Assembly (NCBI RefSeq): GCF_001428255.1
Contig: NZ_LMRW01000001.1
Location: 2,504 to 66,503, forward strand
DNA length: 64,000 nucleotides
Reading direction: 5' to 3'
DNA from: Agromyces sp. Soil535
Lineage (GTDB): Bacteria; Actinomycetota; Actinomycetes; Actinomycetales; Microbacteriaceae
The notes under the pieces were generated by a model that saw only the letters and a program-made list of their open reading frames with translations, searched no databases and was not told the origin of the DNA. The translations under genes were made by a program, and so were the position numbers. Positions within the stretch are counted from its first letter, which is position 1; the number at the start of each line of letters is the position of its first letter. This document shows positions 42,242 through 51,357 of the stretch, piece by piece.

Positions 42242-44056
42242 ATGTGGACCGACGACGACCTCGTCGAGGTCATCCGCAGCTCCCCCGCCGTCGCCGACCA
42301 GGCGGTGAAGGCGATCCAGCAGGGTGGTGACAGCGCTCCGGCAGACCTCGACGCCTTCACCGTCGCTGCCGAGGTGGGTGGCGTGGATCCGGCGCTGTTC
42401 TGCGTCCGGCAGCTCCGCTCCGAAGGCCTGGTCGACGCGTTCGCGCAGGCCCTGATGGCGCGCGGCGTCCAGCTCGGCGACGAGGGAACGAAGGTGGCCA
42501 GGGCGGTGGCGGACGCGGAGGCGGCCGAAGCAATCGGGCCCACGTCGGGACGCGTCGACCTCGAGGAGCTGGCCAGGTTCGCCGTGAGAGCCCAGACCTT
42601 CCGGTGCCGGGTCGAGGTCGACGGCACCTTCAAGGGCAGCGGCTGCCTGCTCGGCCCCGGTCTCGTGCTCACCGCATGGCACGTCGTACGGGTCCAGGGC
42701 CCGAACATCGAGCAGCATCCCGAGCCGAAGGTGAGCGTCGTCCTCGCCGACGGCAGCACCCACGAGACGCGCGTGCCCCTCACGTATGCCTCGGAGTGCG
42801 GCGACAGCGAGTGGAGGTCTCGCGCGCCTCGCGCCGACAGCGAGGTCGAGGACCGCCACGATGTCGCGCTGCTGTCGCTGCTGACGCCTGCGGCGCGGCA
42901 CCTCGGGTACGCGACCCTGCCGGCCACCGCCCCAGCGGTCGGCTCGAAGTCGCCGGTGTTCCTCCTCGACTTCCCGAAGGGCGCGAATCTCGGCCTCGGC
43001 CCCGGCAGGGCCTCGAAGATCCGCAACCTCACGGAACGGCTCCGCCACGATGTGGAGACCGACAGCGGTTCGTCTGGCGGCGCCTGCTTCGACGGTCGCT
43101 TCGAGCTGCTCGGGCTGCATCAGGGCCGCATCGGCAACTACGGCCGGCTCGTCCCCCTCTCGCTCTTCCGCGACGAGCTCGTCGGATTCGTCAGCGCGGA
43201 TGTCGCCCCGACCGCGGTCTGGCATCTCGACGGGGAGAGCTCGCAGCTCGTGATCGCGCGAGACCTCTTCGTGAGATCCGTCGCCGCGGCCGGGCGCGAC
43301 ACGACACGGGTACGCGGCATCCGAGTGCGGCGGCGGCGGCCGGCGGCCGGCGACGAGACCGGCCTCGGCTTCTCGTACCGGATCCTGAGCGAGCTGCTCA
43401 TGCGCCGCGGCGGCGAGCACCTCCTCGTCACGATCCCCCTCGACGAGCAGGTTCCCGACCTCGTGTCCGACATCGCGCAGCGCGTCCGAGCGGCGGGGAT
43501 CCCGGTGGTCGCGCCGGCCGAGGCAGGGGATGCCGCTCGACCGGCCGCCCCGGAGGCGGCGGCGCTGGAGGAGGCGAGCCGGCTCGCGAGCGCCGTGAAC
43601 GAGGCGGCTGCGTCGGCCTCGCGCACGGTCTGGTTCTTCATCGACAACCCCTCCGTGCCGCTGACGGAGCCCGCGCGCCTGCACGTCGAGGGGTTCGTCG
43701 CCGCCTGCCTCGCGCAGCCCCGGCTCCGGCTGGTGGTGGCCGGCCTCGAGACCATGCCGCTCGCGGGCCTCGAGTTCTCCAGCCCTGCCGCGGCCGAGGC
43801 CGACGGGCCGGCCGGCATGGTGGTCGACTACGTCGGGGGCTTCACGCGTGACGACCTGCTCGACTGCCTGACCCTGGCGGCGAATGACCTCGTCGGCCGG
43901 GCCGATCCGGCGGTGATCGGCTCCTGGGTCGACGTGGCGCTGCTCGACATCGCCGACTTCAACGGAGAGTACGCCGACGCGGATCTCGGCACCGTCGTGA
44001 CCCGACTGCAGCCCTACCTGCAGCTCCTCCGCAAGCAGGGCGGCGGCGCGCCATGA
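42242..44056 (+). CDS. Trypsin-like protease with helical effector-associated N-terminus
   Basis: A 604-residue protein, starting at the ATG with GGGAGG 8 nt upstream (the frame opens at a GTG 9 bp earlier). Residues about 1-80 form a compact helical domain (WTDDDLVEVIRSSPAVADQA...), similar in size and position to effector-associated (EAD) adaptor domains of bacterial conflict systems. A trypsin-like domain follows with His147 (LTAWHVV), Asp207 (DRHDVALLSL) and Ser278 (SGSSGGACF). About 250 further residues are unrecognised. There is no signal peptide, so it should act inside the cell. The stop overlaps the STAND gene by 4 bp. I infer that it is activated by, or recruited to, the ATPase. Confidence 0.75.
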   Translation: MWTDDDLVEVIRSSPAVADQAVKAIQQGGDSAPADLDAFTVAAEVGGVDPALFCVRQLRSEGLVDAFAQALMARGVQLGDEGTKVARAVADAEAAEAIGPTSGRVDLEELARFAVRAQTFRCRVEVDGTFKGSGCLLGPGLVLTAWHVVRVQGPNIEQHPEPKVSVVLADGSTHETRVPLTYASECGDSEWRSRAPRADSEVEDRHDVALLSLLTPAARHLGYATLPATAPAVGSKSPVFLLDFPKGANLGLGPGRASKIRNLTERLRHDVETDSGSSGGACFDGRFELLGLHQGRIGNYGRLVPLSLFRDELVGFVSADVAPTAVWHLDGESSQLVIARDLFVRSVAAAGRDTTRVRGIRVRRRRPAAGDETGLGFSYRILSELLMRRGGEHLLVTIPLDEQVPDLVSDIAQRVRAAGIPVVAPAEAGDAARPAAPEAAALEEASRLASAVNEAAASASRTVWFFIDNPSVPLTEPARLHVEGFVAACLAQPRLRLVVAGLETMPLAGLEFSSPAAAEADGPAGMVVDYVGGFTRDDLLDCLTLAANDLVGRADPAVIGSWVDVALLDIADFNGEYADADLGTVVTRLQPYLQLLRKQGGGAP

Positions 44057-47000
44057 CCGAACCCGACGCCGTGCCTGCTGCGCCGATTGTGGCGACGGAT
44101 GCCGCGACCGCGCGTCGCCGCGCCGTCGTCGACCACGGCGTCGAGCACGCACGGCGGTACGCTGCGCTCTCCGGTCCGTTCGATCCGGTGCGAGCCCTGC
44201 GCACCATCGACGGCGTGGACGCGATCGATCCGGCGCACCTCACCGCGATCGCCGCGAGCCTGTCGCAGGCCTGCGACAAGGCGACGACCGCTGCGGGCCA
44301 CGAGTGGCTCATGCGGGGCGTGCAGCGCCGCCGCGCGCTCCAGTCGCTCGTCCGCGCCGACCAGGTGGATGCGGCGGTCGCGGATCGCAGGAGGACCGCC
44401 GACGACCAGCCCACGATCGACCTGCTCGATGCGATCGCCGGCGAGGGGATCTTCACGGCGGATGCCGTCTCGGCCGCGCTGGCCGACGCCTCCGACCAGT
44501 CGATGCTCGAGCGCCTCGCCGTCGGTCTCGGCAGGTCCGGGGCGCTGGCTCCGCAACGCGAGCAACTGGCGAAGGTCAAGGCGGCACTCACCCGATTCGA
44601 GCTCCTCGAGTCCGTCGGCGCAGGTGAGCGCGGCGAGGCCCGAGGACGCGACCTGGGCCGCGACCTCGAACTCGACCGGATCACCCGTTGGCTCGACACC
44701 GCGGTCGGCGACCGCCCGTCGGCGGCGATGTACGTCGACGGGCCGGCCGGCGTCGGCAAGTCGACGCTGCTCGAGTCGGTCGCCGCGAGCCTGCTCGGCG
44801 ACGGGGACGGTTGGGTCGTCGTGCGGTTCGACTTCGACCGGGCGGGGCTCGACGTGCAGGACGCGGTCGGCCTCACGATGGAGTTCGCCCGGCAGGTGTC
44901 CGCCCAGGTGCCGGGCGCCGAGGCGAGGATCGGAGAGGTGCGGCTGCAGACCGCGGGAGCGCCGTCCGGCCGGTCCCCGCTCAAGGGAGACACGCCGGAA
45001 CTCGTCCCCGAGGAGCTGGGCATCGAGCTGGCGAAGGCGCTCGCCGACCCGCCCCGCCGAATCCTCCTGATCCTCGACGCCCTCGAAGTGCTCCGCGCTC
45101 GCGGGGAGACGCACCCCGGCCGTCTCTTCGACTGGATCGACCAGCTCGCCGCGGTCGCGCGCACCTCCATCGCCGTCATCGGCGCCGGTCGGGGAGATGC
45201 CCTGGGCCGCGCGCACGCCCGCGTCGGCGAGCACCTCACGCTGCGCGGCCTGGACGAGGTCGGCGCAGACCGGTTGCTGGCCGGCCTGGGCGTCGACCCC
45301 GCCGCCTTCGAGACGATCCGATCGGTCGCGAAGGGCGATCCGCTCGCGCTCCGACTGGCCGCGGCGATCGCGGACGAGCACGGCCTCGATGCGCTCGCGA
45401 AGGCGTCGCGGTCGCGCGACGCGACCTGGGCCGAGCTGTACCGCCTCCTGCTGTCGGAGTCCGGCGAGTACGACCTGAGGCGGCTCGCCGCCGGTCTCCT
45501 CGTGCGGCACCTCGACGCCGACGTGATCCGCGAGGTCATCGCACCCCGGGTCGGCCTCGGGCGGCTCACCCCGCAGCGGGCCCAGCACCTCGCACAGGCG
45601 TTGGCGGGCCAGGACTGGCTGGTCGAGCCCGATCCCGTCGCCGACGGCTTCGTGCGGACTCGCCCCGACCTGCGCGCGCGGCTCCTCCCGCTCCTGTACG
45701 AGGCGGCGCCGGCGAGATCGGCGCGCATCGACAGCTCCGCCGCGCGCTGGTTCGATGCCCGACCCGAGCCGTGGAGCGCCGTCGACGCCGCGTACCACCG
45801 ACTCCAGCTGATGCGCCGGGAGGCGGCAGTGCCGACGATCGACCCCGGGGTGCTGGCCCGGTTCGACGCCGCCGCCACCGCAGAGTTGCCGGCCGCGGCC
45901 CAGAACGTCGTACACCGGAGCCTGGGCGACCGGTCGGCGGCCTTCCGCGGCACGCGGTCCGCAGCCGGTGCGCCGCTGGACCCGCACGCGGCCCGGGAGC
46001 TGCGGTCGATCAACGACCGCTCCGACTGGCTCGAGGGCGACTACCTCTACGACCACGCCTTCGCCGATGCGACCCTCGATCCGAAGAGCGCCGACGCGGA
46101 TGCCGCGCTGACGTTCCTGTGGCGATCCGGGCGGTGGTCGGAGGCGAAGCGACTCAGCACGGGGCAGGGCGGTTGGCACCGCGACGAGTCCACCCCCAGT
46201 GGGGCGGCGGGACGCGACCGGCTCGACGAGCTCTGTCGTGCGGAGCTCGGCGCCGAGTTCGACTTCGACGCGATGACGAAGGCGCTCCGCGACGAGACCG
46301 CCCTCGCCGAGCGGCTGGCCCGCATGGCGGCCGAACCGTCGCTCACGGCCCTCACCGGCGCGGGGTTGCGCTTCGCGCTCCACCGTGCGGGCGTCGCCGT
46401 CGGTGCTCGCCGGGCGGCGCTGGATGCTGCGGGCGTCGCGGTCGAGTGCTGGCGCCCAGTGGATCCCGCTCCGGCCGCGCCCGACGGCACCGGAGCTGCG
46501 GCTGGCGGCGCGGGAGCCGGCTCGGACGGAGCGGCGCCCGCGATCGTGGCGGCGTCTCCGCCCGGCTGGGACCGGATCATCGCTCGCACCGGGACCGTCG
46601 ATACCGGCGAAGCCGACCCCGCCGTGATCATGGCCCGATCGCTCGCCGTGCTCACGCCCTTCGCCGAACTGGTCGGCACGATGGGCAGCCTGCCCGGCCA
46701 CGAGCACCTCGGCGAATACGCCGCGACGGTGCGGGAGCGGCTCAACGACCTCGGGAACCTCGCCCCGCGGGGATCCGAGCCGTTGCACGACTACGTTGAC
46801 ACCGCGCCGTCGCTCGCCGTGCGCGCCCTCACCGAACTCGGGCTGCTCACCGAGCTCATCGGCGCGGCGGCCTACGTGCGACGGGACCGCGACCTCGGCC
46901 TCGTCGCGCAGAGTGCGGAGCGTTGGCGACGCACCATCGCGGGCGCATGGTCGTACGGGCGTGCGGGCGCACCGCCCGGATGGGACCGCGCGGTCGACGT

Positions 47001-47328
47001 CACGATCGCCGATCGGCTGGGCGCGCTGCTCGCGGAGTCCGATGCGATCGACCGCGCCACCGCGGAACTCGAGGCATGGGGCGCCGACCGGCTCCGCGGC
47101 GATGAGCTCGTCGGCCTGCTGCGCAAGCGCTCCCCCGCGGCGATCCGGGCGGCCACGAAGGCCGCGGCCGACGGCGACCCGACCGCGGCGGCAGCGGTGC
47201 TGCTCCGGCGGACCGTTCCCAGCGCCTTCGTGCCCGGCGCCGTCGTGCTCCTCGGCGGCCGCCGGCCGCCGGGGACGCGTCGGTCGCCGAGGCCGCAGCA
47301 TCCACCCCGCCCCCAGCGGCCGGCCTGA
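44053..47328 (+). CDS. STAND-type P-loop ATPase, conflict-system sensor
   Basis: A 1091-residue protein. An N-terminal helical region (1-200) precedes an ATPase core with Walker A GPAGVGKST (230-238) and Walker B ILLILDALEV (about 337-346), in the order of NACHT/STAND proteins. The remaining 700 residues are Ala/Arg-rich helical sequence of the kind that forms ligand-binding or repeat domains. STAND proteins oligomerise when a ligand binds and recruit effectors through matching adaptor domains. Here the effectors are probably the two proteases encoded on either side. It overlaps the upstream gene by ATGA; the downstream gene starts 37 bp later. The ligand is unknown. Confidence 0.75.
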   Translation: MTEPDAVPAAPIVATDAATARRRAVVDHGVEHARRYAALSGPFDPVRALRTIDGVDAIDPAHLTAIAASLSQACDKATTAAGHEWLMRGVQRRRALQSLVRADQVDAAVADRRRTADDQPTIDLLDAIAGEGIFTADAVSAALADASDQSMLERLAVGLGRSGALAPQREQLAKVKAALTRFELLESVGAGERGEARGRDLGRDLELDRITRWLDTAVGDRPSAAMYVDGPAGVGKSTLLESVAASLLGDGDGWVVVRFDFDRAGLDVQDAVGLTMEFARQVSAQVPGAEARIGEVRLQTAGAPSGRSPLKGDTPELVPEELGIELAKALADPPRRILLILDALEVLRARGETHPGRLFDWIDQLAAVARTSIAVIGAGRGDALGRAHARVGEHLTLRGLDEVGADRLLAGLGVDPAAFETIRSVAKGDPLALRLAAAIADEHGLDALAKASRSRDATWAELYRLLLSESGEYDLRRLAAGLLVRHLDADVIREVIAPRVGLGRLTPQRAQHLAQALAGQDWLVEPDPVADGFVRTRPDLRARLLPLLYEAAPARSARIDSSAARWFDARPEPWSAVDAAYHRLQLMRREAAVPTIDPGVLARFDAAATAELPAAAQNVVHRSLGDRSAAFRGTRSAAGAPLDPHAARELRSINDRSDWLEGDYLYDHAFADATLDPKSADADAALTFLWRSGRWSEAKRLSTGQGGWHRDESTPSGAAGRDRLDELCRAELGAEFDFDAMTKALRDETALAERLARMAAEPSLTALTGAGLRFALHRAGVAVGARRAALDAAGVAVECWRPVDPAPAAPDGTGAAAGGAGAGSDGAAPAIVAASPPGWDRIIARTGTVDTGEADPAVIMARSLAVLTPFAELVGTMGSLPGHEHLGEYAATVRERLNDLGNLAPRGSEPLHDYVDTAPSLAVRALTELGLLTELIGAAAYVRRDRDLGLVAQSAERWRRTIAGAWSYGRAGAPPGWDRAVDVTIADRLGALLAESDAIDRATAELEAWGADRLRGDELVGLLRKRSPAAIRAATKAAADGDPTAAAAVLLRRTVPSAFVPGAVVLLGGRRPPGTRRSPRPQHPPRPQRPA

Positions 47329-47365
47329 GCCGCATCACGCTACCCAGCACAGGAAGGGAACGATC

Positions 47366-49357
47366 ATGCCGAACGAACACGACGACGAGGAGCGACGGAT
47401 CGGAGACGTCCGCAGGCGGCTCGAGGAGTCACCTGCGTTGCGCGCCGAGGTCGAGAAGGCGATCACCGAGGGCCGCCTCCCGGCCGAAATCGACGCCACG
47501 CGGGCCGCCGAGAGACTGGACCAGGGCGGCGCACTCGAGAGCGTCATGCCCGTCGACGCCCTCGAGGCGATCGTGAGGAAGATCGGGCGGCCGCCGCTCA
47601 TCGTCCGGAACGACATGGTCGAGCTGGAGCCCCTGCCCGAGTTCCCCGCCGACACCGACGCCCTCATCAAGGGCGTCGAACGGAGCGTGAAATCGGTCGG
47701 CCGCGTCGAGTTCGTCAACCACTCGATGGCGTGGGGCGGTACCGGCTGGGTGATCTCGGAGGAGGGTGCGTCGACCCGCGTCATCGCGACCAACCGGCAC
47801 GTCGCGAAGATCGTCGCCGAACGAGCCGACGACGGGAGCGGCATCTTCCTGCGCTCGCCCGTGAGCGGGCTGCGGTACGGAGCCGAGATCGACTTCAAGG
47901 AGGAGGTGGGCTCCAACCCCGGCGACGCGAAGCCCTTCGAGGTCACGGAGGTCGTCTACCTCGCCGACGACACCTCCCCCGACGTGACCCTGCTTCGCAT
48001 CTCCGGCGACGGCCTGCCGTCGGCCCTGCCGCTCGCCGACGCGGAGGCCGAGGAGGGCCTGCGCGTCGCCCTCATCGGGTATCCGGCGTACGACCCGCGC
48101 AACGATCCCGGCGACCAGGCCCGCTACTTCAAGGACCTGTTCGAGGTGAAGCGGTTCGCGCCCGGATTCGTGATGCAGGGGCTCCGCGGCAGGAAGGCCC
48201 TGACCCACGACTGCACCAGCCTCGGCGGCAATTCGGGCTCGCCGCTCCTCAGCCTCGAGGACGGAACGGTCGTCGGCCTGCACTACTCGGGGCTGTACGG
48301 CGTCGAGAACAGTGCCGTCGGCGTCGGCACGCTTCGCCGGCTCGCCGCCGGTGAACGCCCCGTGCTCGCCGCGGGGTTCGAGGCGGCATCCGAGGCGCAC
48401 CCCGAGGCGGCGGCCGACGGCTCGCACGCCGCCGGCTTCTTCGACGGCCGCGCGGGCTACGAGCCGGGGTTCCTCGGCGACGGACTCGCCGCGCCCTGGC
48501 CGGTCATGCCCGCCTCGCTCGAACAGGCGCTCGCCCACCCCAGCGACGAGGTCGGCGACAGCCCATTCGAGCTCCGTTACACGCACTTCGGCGTCAAGTA
48601 CCACCTCGCCCGGCGGCAGCCGTTGATGACGGCGGTCAACATCGACGGCGAGCACCCGGTGCGCATCAAACGGGAGGGCGACAAGTGGTTCCTCGACGAG
48701 CGCATCCCCGTCGCGGCCCAGCTCACCAAGGACGACTACGCGGATCCCGAGATCGACCGCGGCCACATGGTGCGGCGCGAGGACCCGAACTGGGACACCG
48801 CGGCGACCGGCGTCGGCGACGTGACCGCGCTCGCGAAGCTCGCGAACGACGACACGTTCCACTACACGAACGCCGCCGTGCAGCACTCGCGACTCAACCA
48901 GGGCAAGCAGCTCTGGCAGGGCCTGGAGAACTACATCCTCGACAGCGCCCGCACCGAGGGGTTCCGCGCCTGCGTGTTCACCGGGCCGATCCTGCGCGCC
49001 GGCGATCCGAAGCTCCCGAACGGCGTGGCGATTCCCCAGGAGTTCTGGAAGCTCGTCGTGATGCCCGCAGCGGGCGGCGGGAAGCTCCACGCGACGGCGT
49101 ACCTCCTCAGCCAGGGCGACCTCATCCGCGAGCTGCTCGAGAAGCGCTCGCGCGTCGAGGCGGTCGAGGGCTTCGTGCTGGGCGCATATCGCACGTTCCA
49201 GGTCTCGGTCGCCGACCTCGCCTTCGCGACCGGCCTCGACCTGTCGACGTACGTCGCGGCCGATCCGCTCGCCCAGACCGAGAGCGGCACCGAGGCGATC
49301 GCCTCGAACGAGCCCCTCTTCCTGCCGCTGGCCTCGCTCGACCAGATGGTCGTGTAG
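47366..49357 (+). CDS. Trypsin-like protease fused to DNA/RNA non-specific endonuclease
   Basis: A 663-residue two-effector fusion; the start is the ATG after GGAAGGGAACGATC. A helical N-terminus (1-100) precedes a trypsin-like domain with His145 (ATNRHVAKIV), Asp206 (SPDVTLLRI) and Ser290 (LGGNSGSPLL). From about 400 comes a NUC1-type nuclease with the catalytic DRGH motif (His467) and the metal-binding segment TNAAVQHSRLNQGKQLWQGL (Asn511, Glu521). No signal peptide is present, although family nucleases are often secreted. The protease part may cleave and release the nuclease, or both may act after STAND activation. That would degrade host or invader nucleic acid. Confidence 0.8.
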   Translation: MPNEHDDEERRIGDVRRRLEESPALRAEVEKAITEGRLPAEIDATRAAERLDQGGALESVMPVDALEAIVRKIGRPPLIVRNDMVELEPLPEFPADTDALIKGVERSVKSVGRVEFVNHSMAWGGTGWVISEEGASTRVIATNRHVAKIVAERADDGSGIFLRSPVSGLRYGAEIDFKEEVGSNPGDAKPFEVTEVVYLADDTSPDVTLLRISGDGLPSALPLADAEAEEGLRVALIGYPAYDPRNDPGDQARYFKDLFEVKRFAPGFVMQGLRGRKALTHDCTSLGGNSGSPLLSLEDGTVVGLHYSGLYGVENSAVGVGTLRRLAAGERPVLAAGFEAASEAHPEAAADGSHAAGFFDGRAGYEPGFLGDGLAAPWPVMPASLEQALAHPSDEVGDSPFELRYTHFGVKYHLARRQPLMTAVNIDGEHPVRIKREGDKWFLDERIPVAAQLTKDDYADPEIDRGHMVRREDPNWDTAATGVGDVTALAKLANDDTFHYTNAAVQHSRLNQGKQLWQGLENYILDSARTEGFRACVFTGPILRAGDPKLPNGVAIPQEFWKLVVMPAAGGGKLHATAYLLSQGDLIRELLEKRSRVEAVEGFVLGAYRTFQVSVADLAFATGLDLSTYVAADPLAQTESGTEAIASNEPLFLPLASLDQMVV

Positions 49358-49366
49358 CCTGCGGAC

Positions 49367-50353
49367 TCACCCCTGGCGGAGCTCACCCCTTACTGAGATG
49401 GCCTCCGGAATCACGCGGAATTCGTGACCCTCCCACCCCACGGGCATCGGGTCGCTGATACTGCCCACGAACGAGCCGTCGGCGGCAAGGTTGTGGAACG
49501 CGAACATCACCCATTCGCCGTTGTGGCGCCGGCGCAGCAGGCGCCCGACGTAGAGCGACTCGTCGGTGACGAGTCGTGCACCCGCGAGGTCGTAGGGTCC
49601 GACCACGGATGCCGCTGGGCTCGCCCAGATGCCGCCGGTCGTGCCGGTCGCACGCCGGCTCTCTGCGAGGTCGGGCGCCGTGCAGGAGAAGAGCAGCACC
49701 GGGCGCCCGTCCACCACCTCGACTTGGAACACCTCGAGGTGACCGAAGCCCTGACCGGGTTCGCTGAGCGGCGGGCGCACCTCCCAGTTCCGCAGGTCGG
49801 GCGAGACGGCGTGGCCGACGACGCCCCGGTCGTCGGCGGGCCCGGTGTTCGCGCGCGCGGTGATGAGCATGTGCCATCCGTCGCCCGCCGGATCTGCGAA
49901 CACCCACGGGTCGCGGAAGGCCTCTTCGCGCCACTCGCCCGAGCCGAGCGTCTCGTACCAGCGTGCGTCGGCCTGCGCGACGGGGTTCGTGGTCGACTTC
50001 TGCCACTCCATGAGATCGGTCGACGTCGCGTAGCCGACGCGCTGGACGTTGCCATCGGGCGTCAGGCTCGTGCCCGTGTAGAACATGAACCACGTGCCGT
50101 CGGGATGCCGCACGACCGAGCCCGTCCACGTCGCGAGGTCGTCGAACGCCGGAGGATCGCCGCGTACGAGCGCGTCGGCCACGCGTGTCCACTCCTCGAG
50201 GTCGTCGGAGACCGCGTGCCCGATCGACGCGCGGTAATGACGGGCGTCGGCGTCGTGCAACGCACGCGAGGCGTAGAGGAAGAACAGGTGGTACCGCTCG
50301 CCGTCGTCGACGAACCAGAAGTCCCACACCCAGGAGTCGGGAAGCGCGAACAC
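49367..50353 (-). CDS. GH32/GH43-superfamily glycosidase, GH32-like
   Basis: A 328-residue five-bladed propeller protein without a signal peptide. The clan GH-J triad positions are visible: Asp11 (WVWDFWF), the RDP motif at 147-149 (FRDPWVF, Asp148) and Glu207 (HLEVFQVE). The first motif differs from the usual WMNDPNG of fructosidases, so specificity may have shifted. It should act in the cytoplasm on the sugar imported by the ABC system at 50.4-53.7 kb, and is the last gene of that operon. It converges on the nuclease gene with 9 bp between the stops. Confidence 0.75.
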   Translation of the reverse strand: MFALPDSWVWDFWFVDDGERYHLFFLYASRALHDADARHYRASIGHAVSDDLEEWTRVADALVRGDPPAFDDLATWTGSVVRHPDGTWFMFYTGTSLTPDGNVQRVGYATSTDLMEWQKSTTNPVAQADARWYETLGSGEWREEAFRDPWVFADPAGDGWHMLITARANTGPADDRGVVGHAVSPDLRNWEVRPPLSEPGQGFGHLEVFQVEVVDGRPVLLFSCTAPDLAESRRATGTTGGIWASPAASVVGPYDLAGARLVTDESLYVGRLLRRRHNGEWVMFAFHNLAADGSFVGSISDPMPVGWEGHEFRVIPEAISVRGELRQG

Positions 50354-50424
50354 ATCAACCTTTCAGAAGTGCAATGAGAAGAGTCGGAGAGCGGATGCCG
50401 CGGCGGCCACGGGTGCCATGCGGC

Positions 50425-51354
50425 TCAGCCCTTCACGCCGCTCGCGGCGACGCTCGACACGAAGGCACGCTGGAAGGCCAGGAACACCACGAGCACGGGC
50501 AGCGTGATCATCGAGGTGTACGCCATGACCTCGCCCCACGCGGTGTTCAGCTGGAAGAAGTACTGCATGCCGACCATGACCGGGCGCAACTCCTCCTGTT
50601 GCACCACCATGAGAGGCCACAGGTAGGAGTTCCACGCCGGCAGGAACGTGAGGATCGCGACCGTCGCGAACGCCGGACCCGAGAGCGGCACGATGATGCG
50701 GCGGTAGATCGTGAACCAGCCGGCGCCGTCGATGCGCGCGGCCTCGTCGATCGACTTCGGGATCGTGGAGAAGTACTGCGTGAACAGGAAGATCGAGAAC
50801 GCGTTCGCGACGAACGGGATGATCTGCACCTGGTAGGTGTTCAGCCATCCGAAGTCGTACTTCAGAAGCCCATCCTCGAAGACCAGGGTCGGCAGCTTCG
50901 AGACCCAGTAGACCATCGGCACCGCGATCGTCTCGAACGGGATGATGAGCGTCGCGATGATGAGGGCGAGCACGAGCCCGCGGCCCTTCCACTGCAGGCG
51001 CGAGAGCGCGAAACCGCACATGGAGTTCACGACGAGGCCGAGCCCGACGATCGACACGGTGACGAAGATCGAGTTGAACATGAACTGCGCGACCGGCACG
51101 CGATCGAACACGCCGGCGTAGTTGTCGAGGCTGATGTCGCCGACGGGCAGGAACGCCCGGATCGAGTCGGAGTCGGAGAGGATCTGCCCGTCGGGTTTCA
51201 GGCTCGAGACGAACATGAAGACGAGCGGGAAGAGGAAGAAGGCGGCGAGAGCCGCCATCGCGAGGTACGTCCAGGTGCGGCGACGGCGACGCAACTGCCG
51301 CTCGCCGAGGTTGCTCCGGCGTACCTCTGAGATGTTGCGGGTGAGCGTGGTCAC
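50425..51354 (-). CDS. Carbohydrate ABC transporter permease, MalG type
   Basis: A 309-residue inner-membrane permease with six membrane segments and the EAA loop (SIDEAARIDGAGWF then RRIIVPL). A charged N-terminal tail of about 35 residues precedes the first helix. It starts 3 bp after the partner permease ends. No ATPase gene is present in the operon. Confidence 0.9.
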   Translation of the reverse strand: MTTLTRNISEVRRSNLGERQLRRRRRTWTYLAMAALAAFFLFPLVFMFVSSLKPDGQILSDSDSIRAFLPVGDISLDNYAGVFDRVPVAQFMFNSIFVTVSIVGLGLVVNSMCGFALSRLQWKGRGLVLALIIATLIIPFETIAVPMVYWVSKLPTLVFEDGLLKYDFGWLNTYQVQIIPFVANAFSIFLFTQYFSTIPKSIDEAARIDGAGWFTIYRRIIVPLSGPAFATVAILTFLPAWNSYLWPLMVVQQEELRPVMVGMQYFFQLNTAWGEVMAYTSMITLPVLVVFLAFQRAFVSSVAASGVKG

Positions 51355-51357
51355 GGC

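Noticed and set aside
44014-47301. Very long open frame on the minus strand opposite the STAND ATPase
   Set aside because: It is the GC-rich shadow of a strongly coding plus-strand gene. Its translation is Arg/Glu/Gly-rich without any domain, while the plus strand has Walker motifs.
46796-47365. N-terminal extension of the protease-nuclease gene
   Set aside because: It lies inside the STAND gene in another frame and is Arg/Pro-rich; a good ribosome binding site precedes the ATG at 47366.
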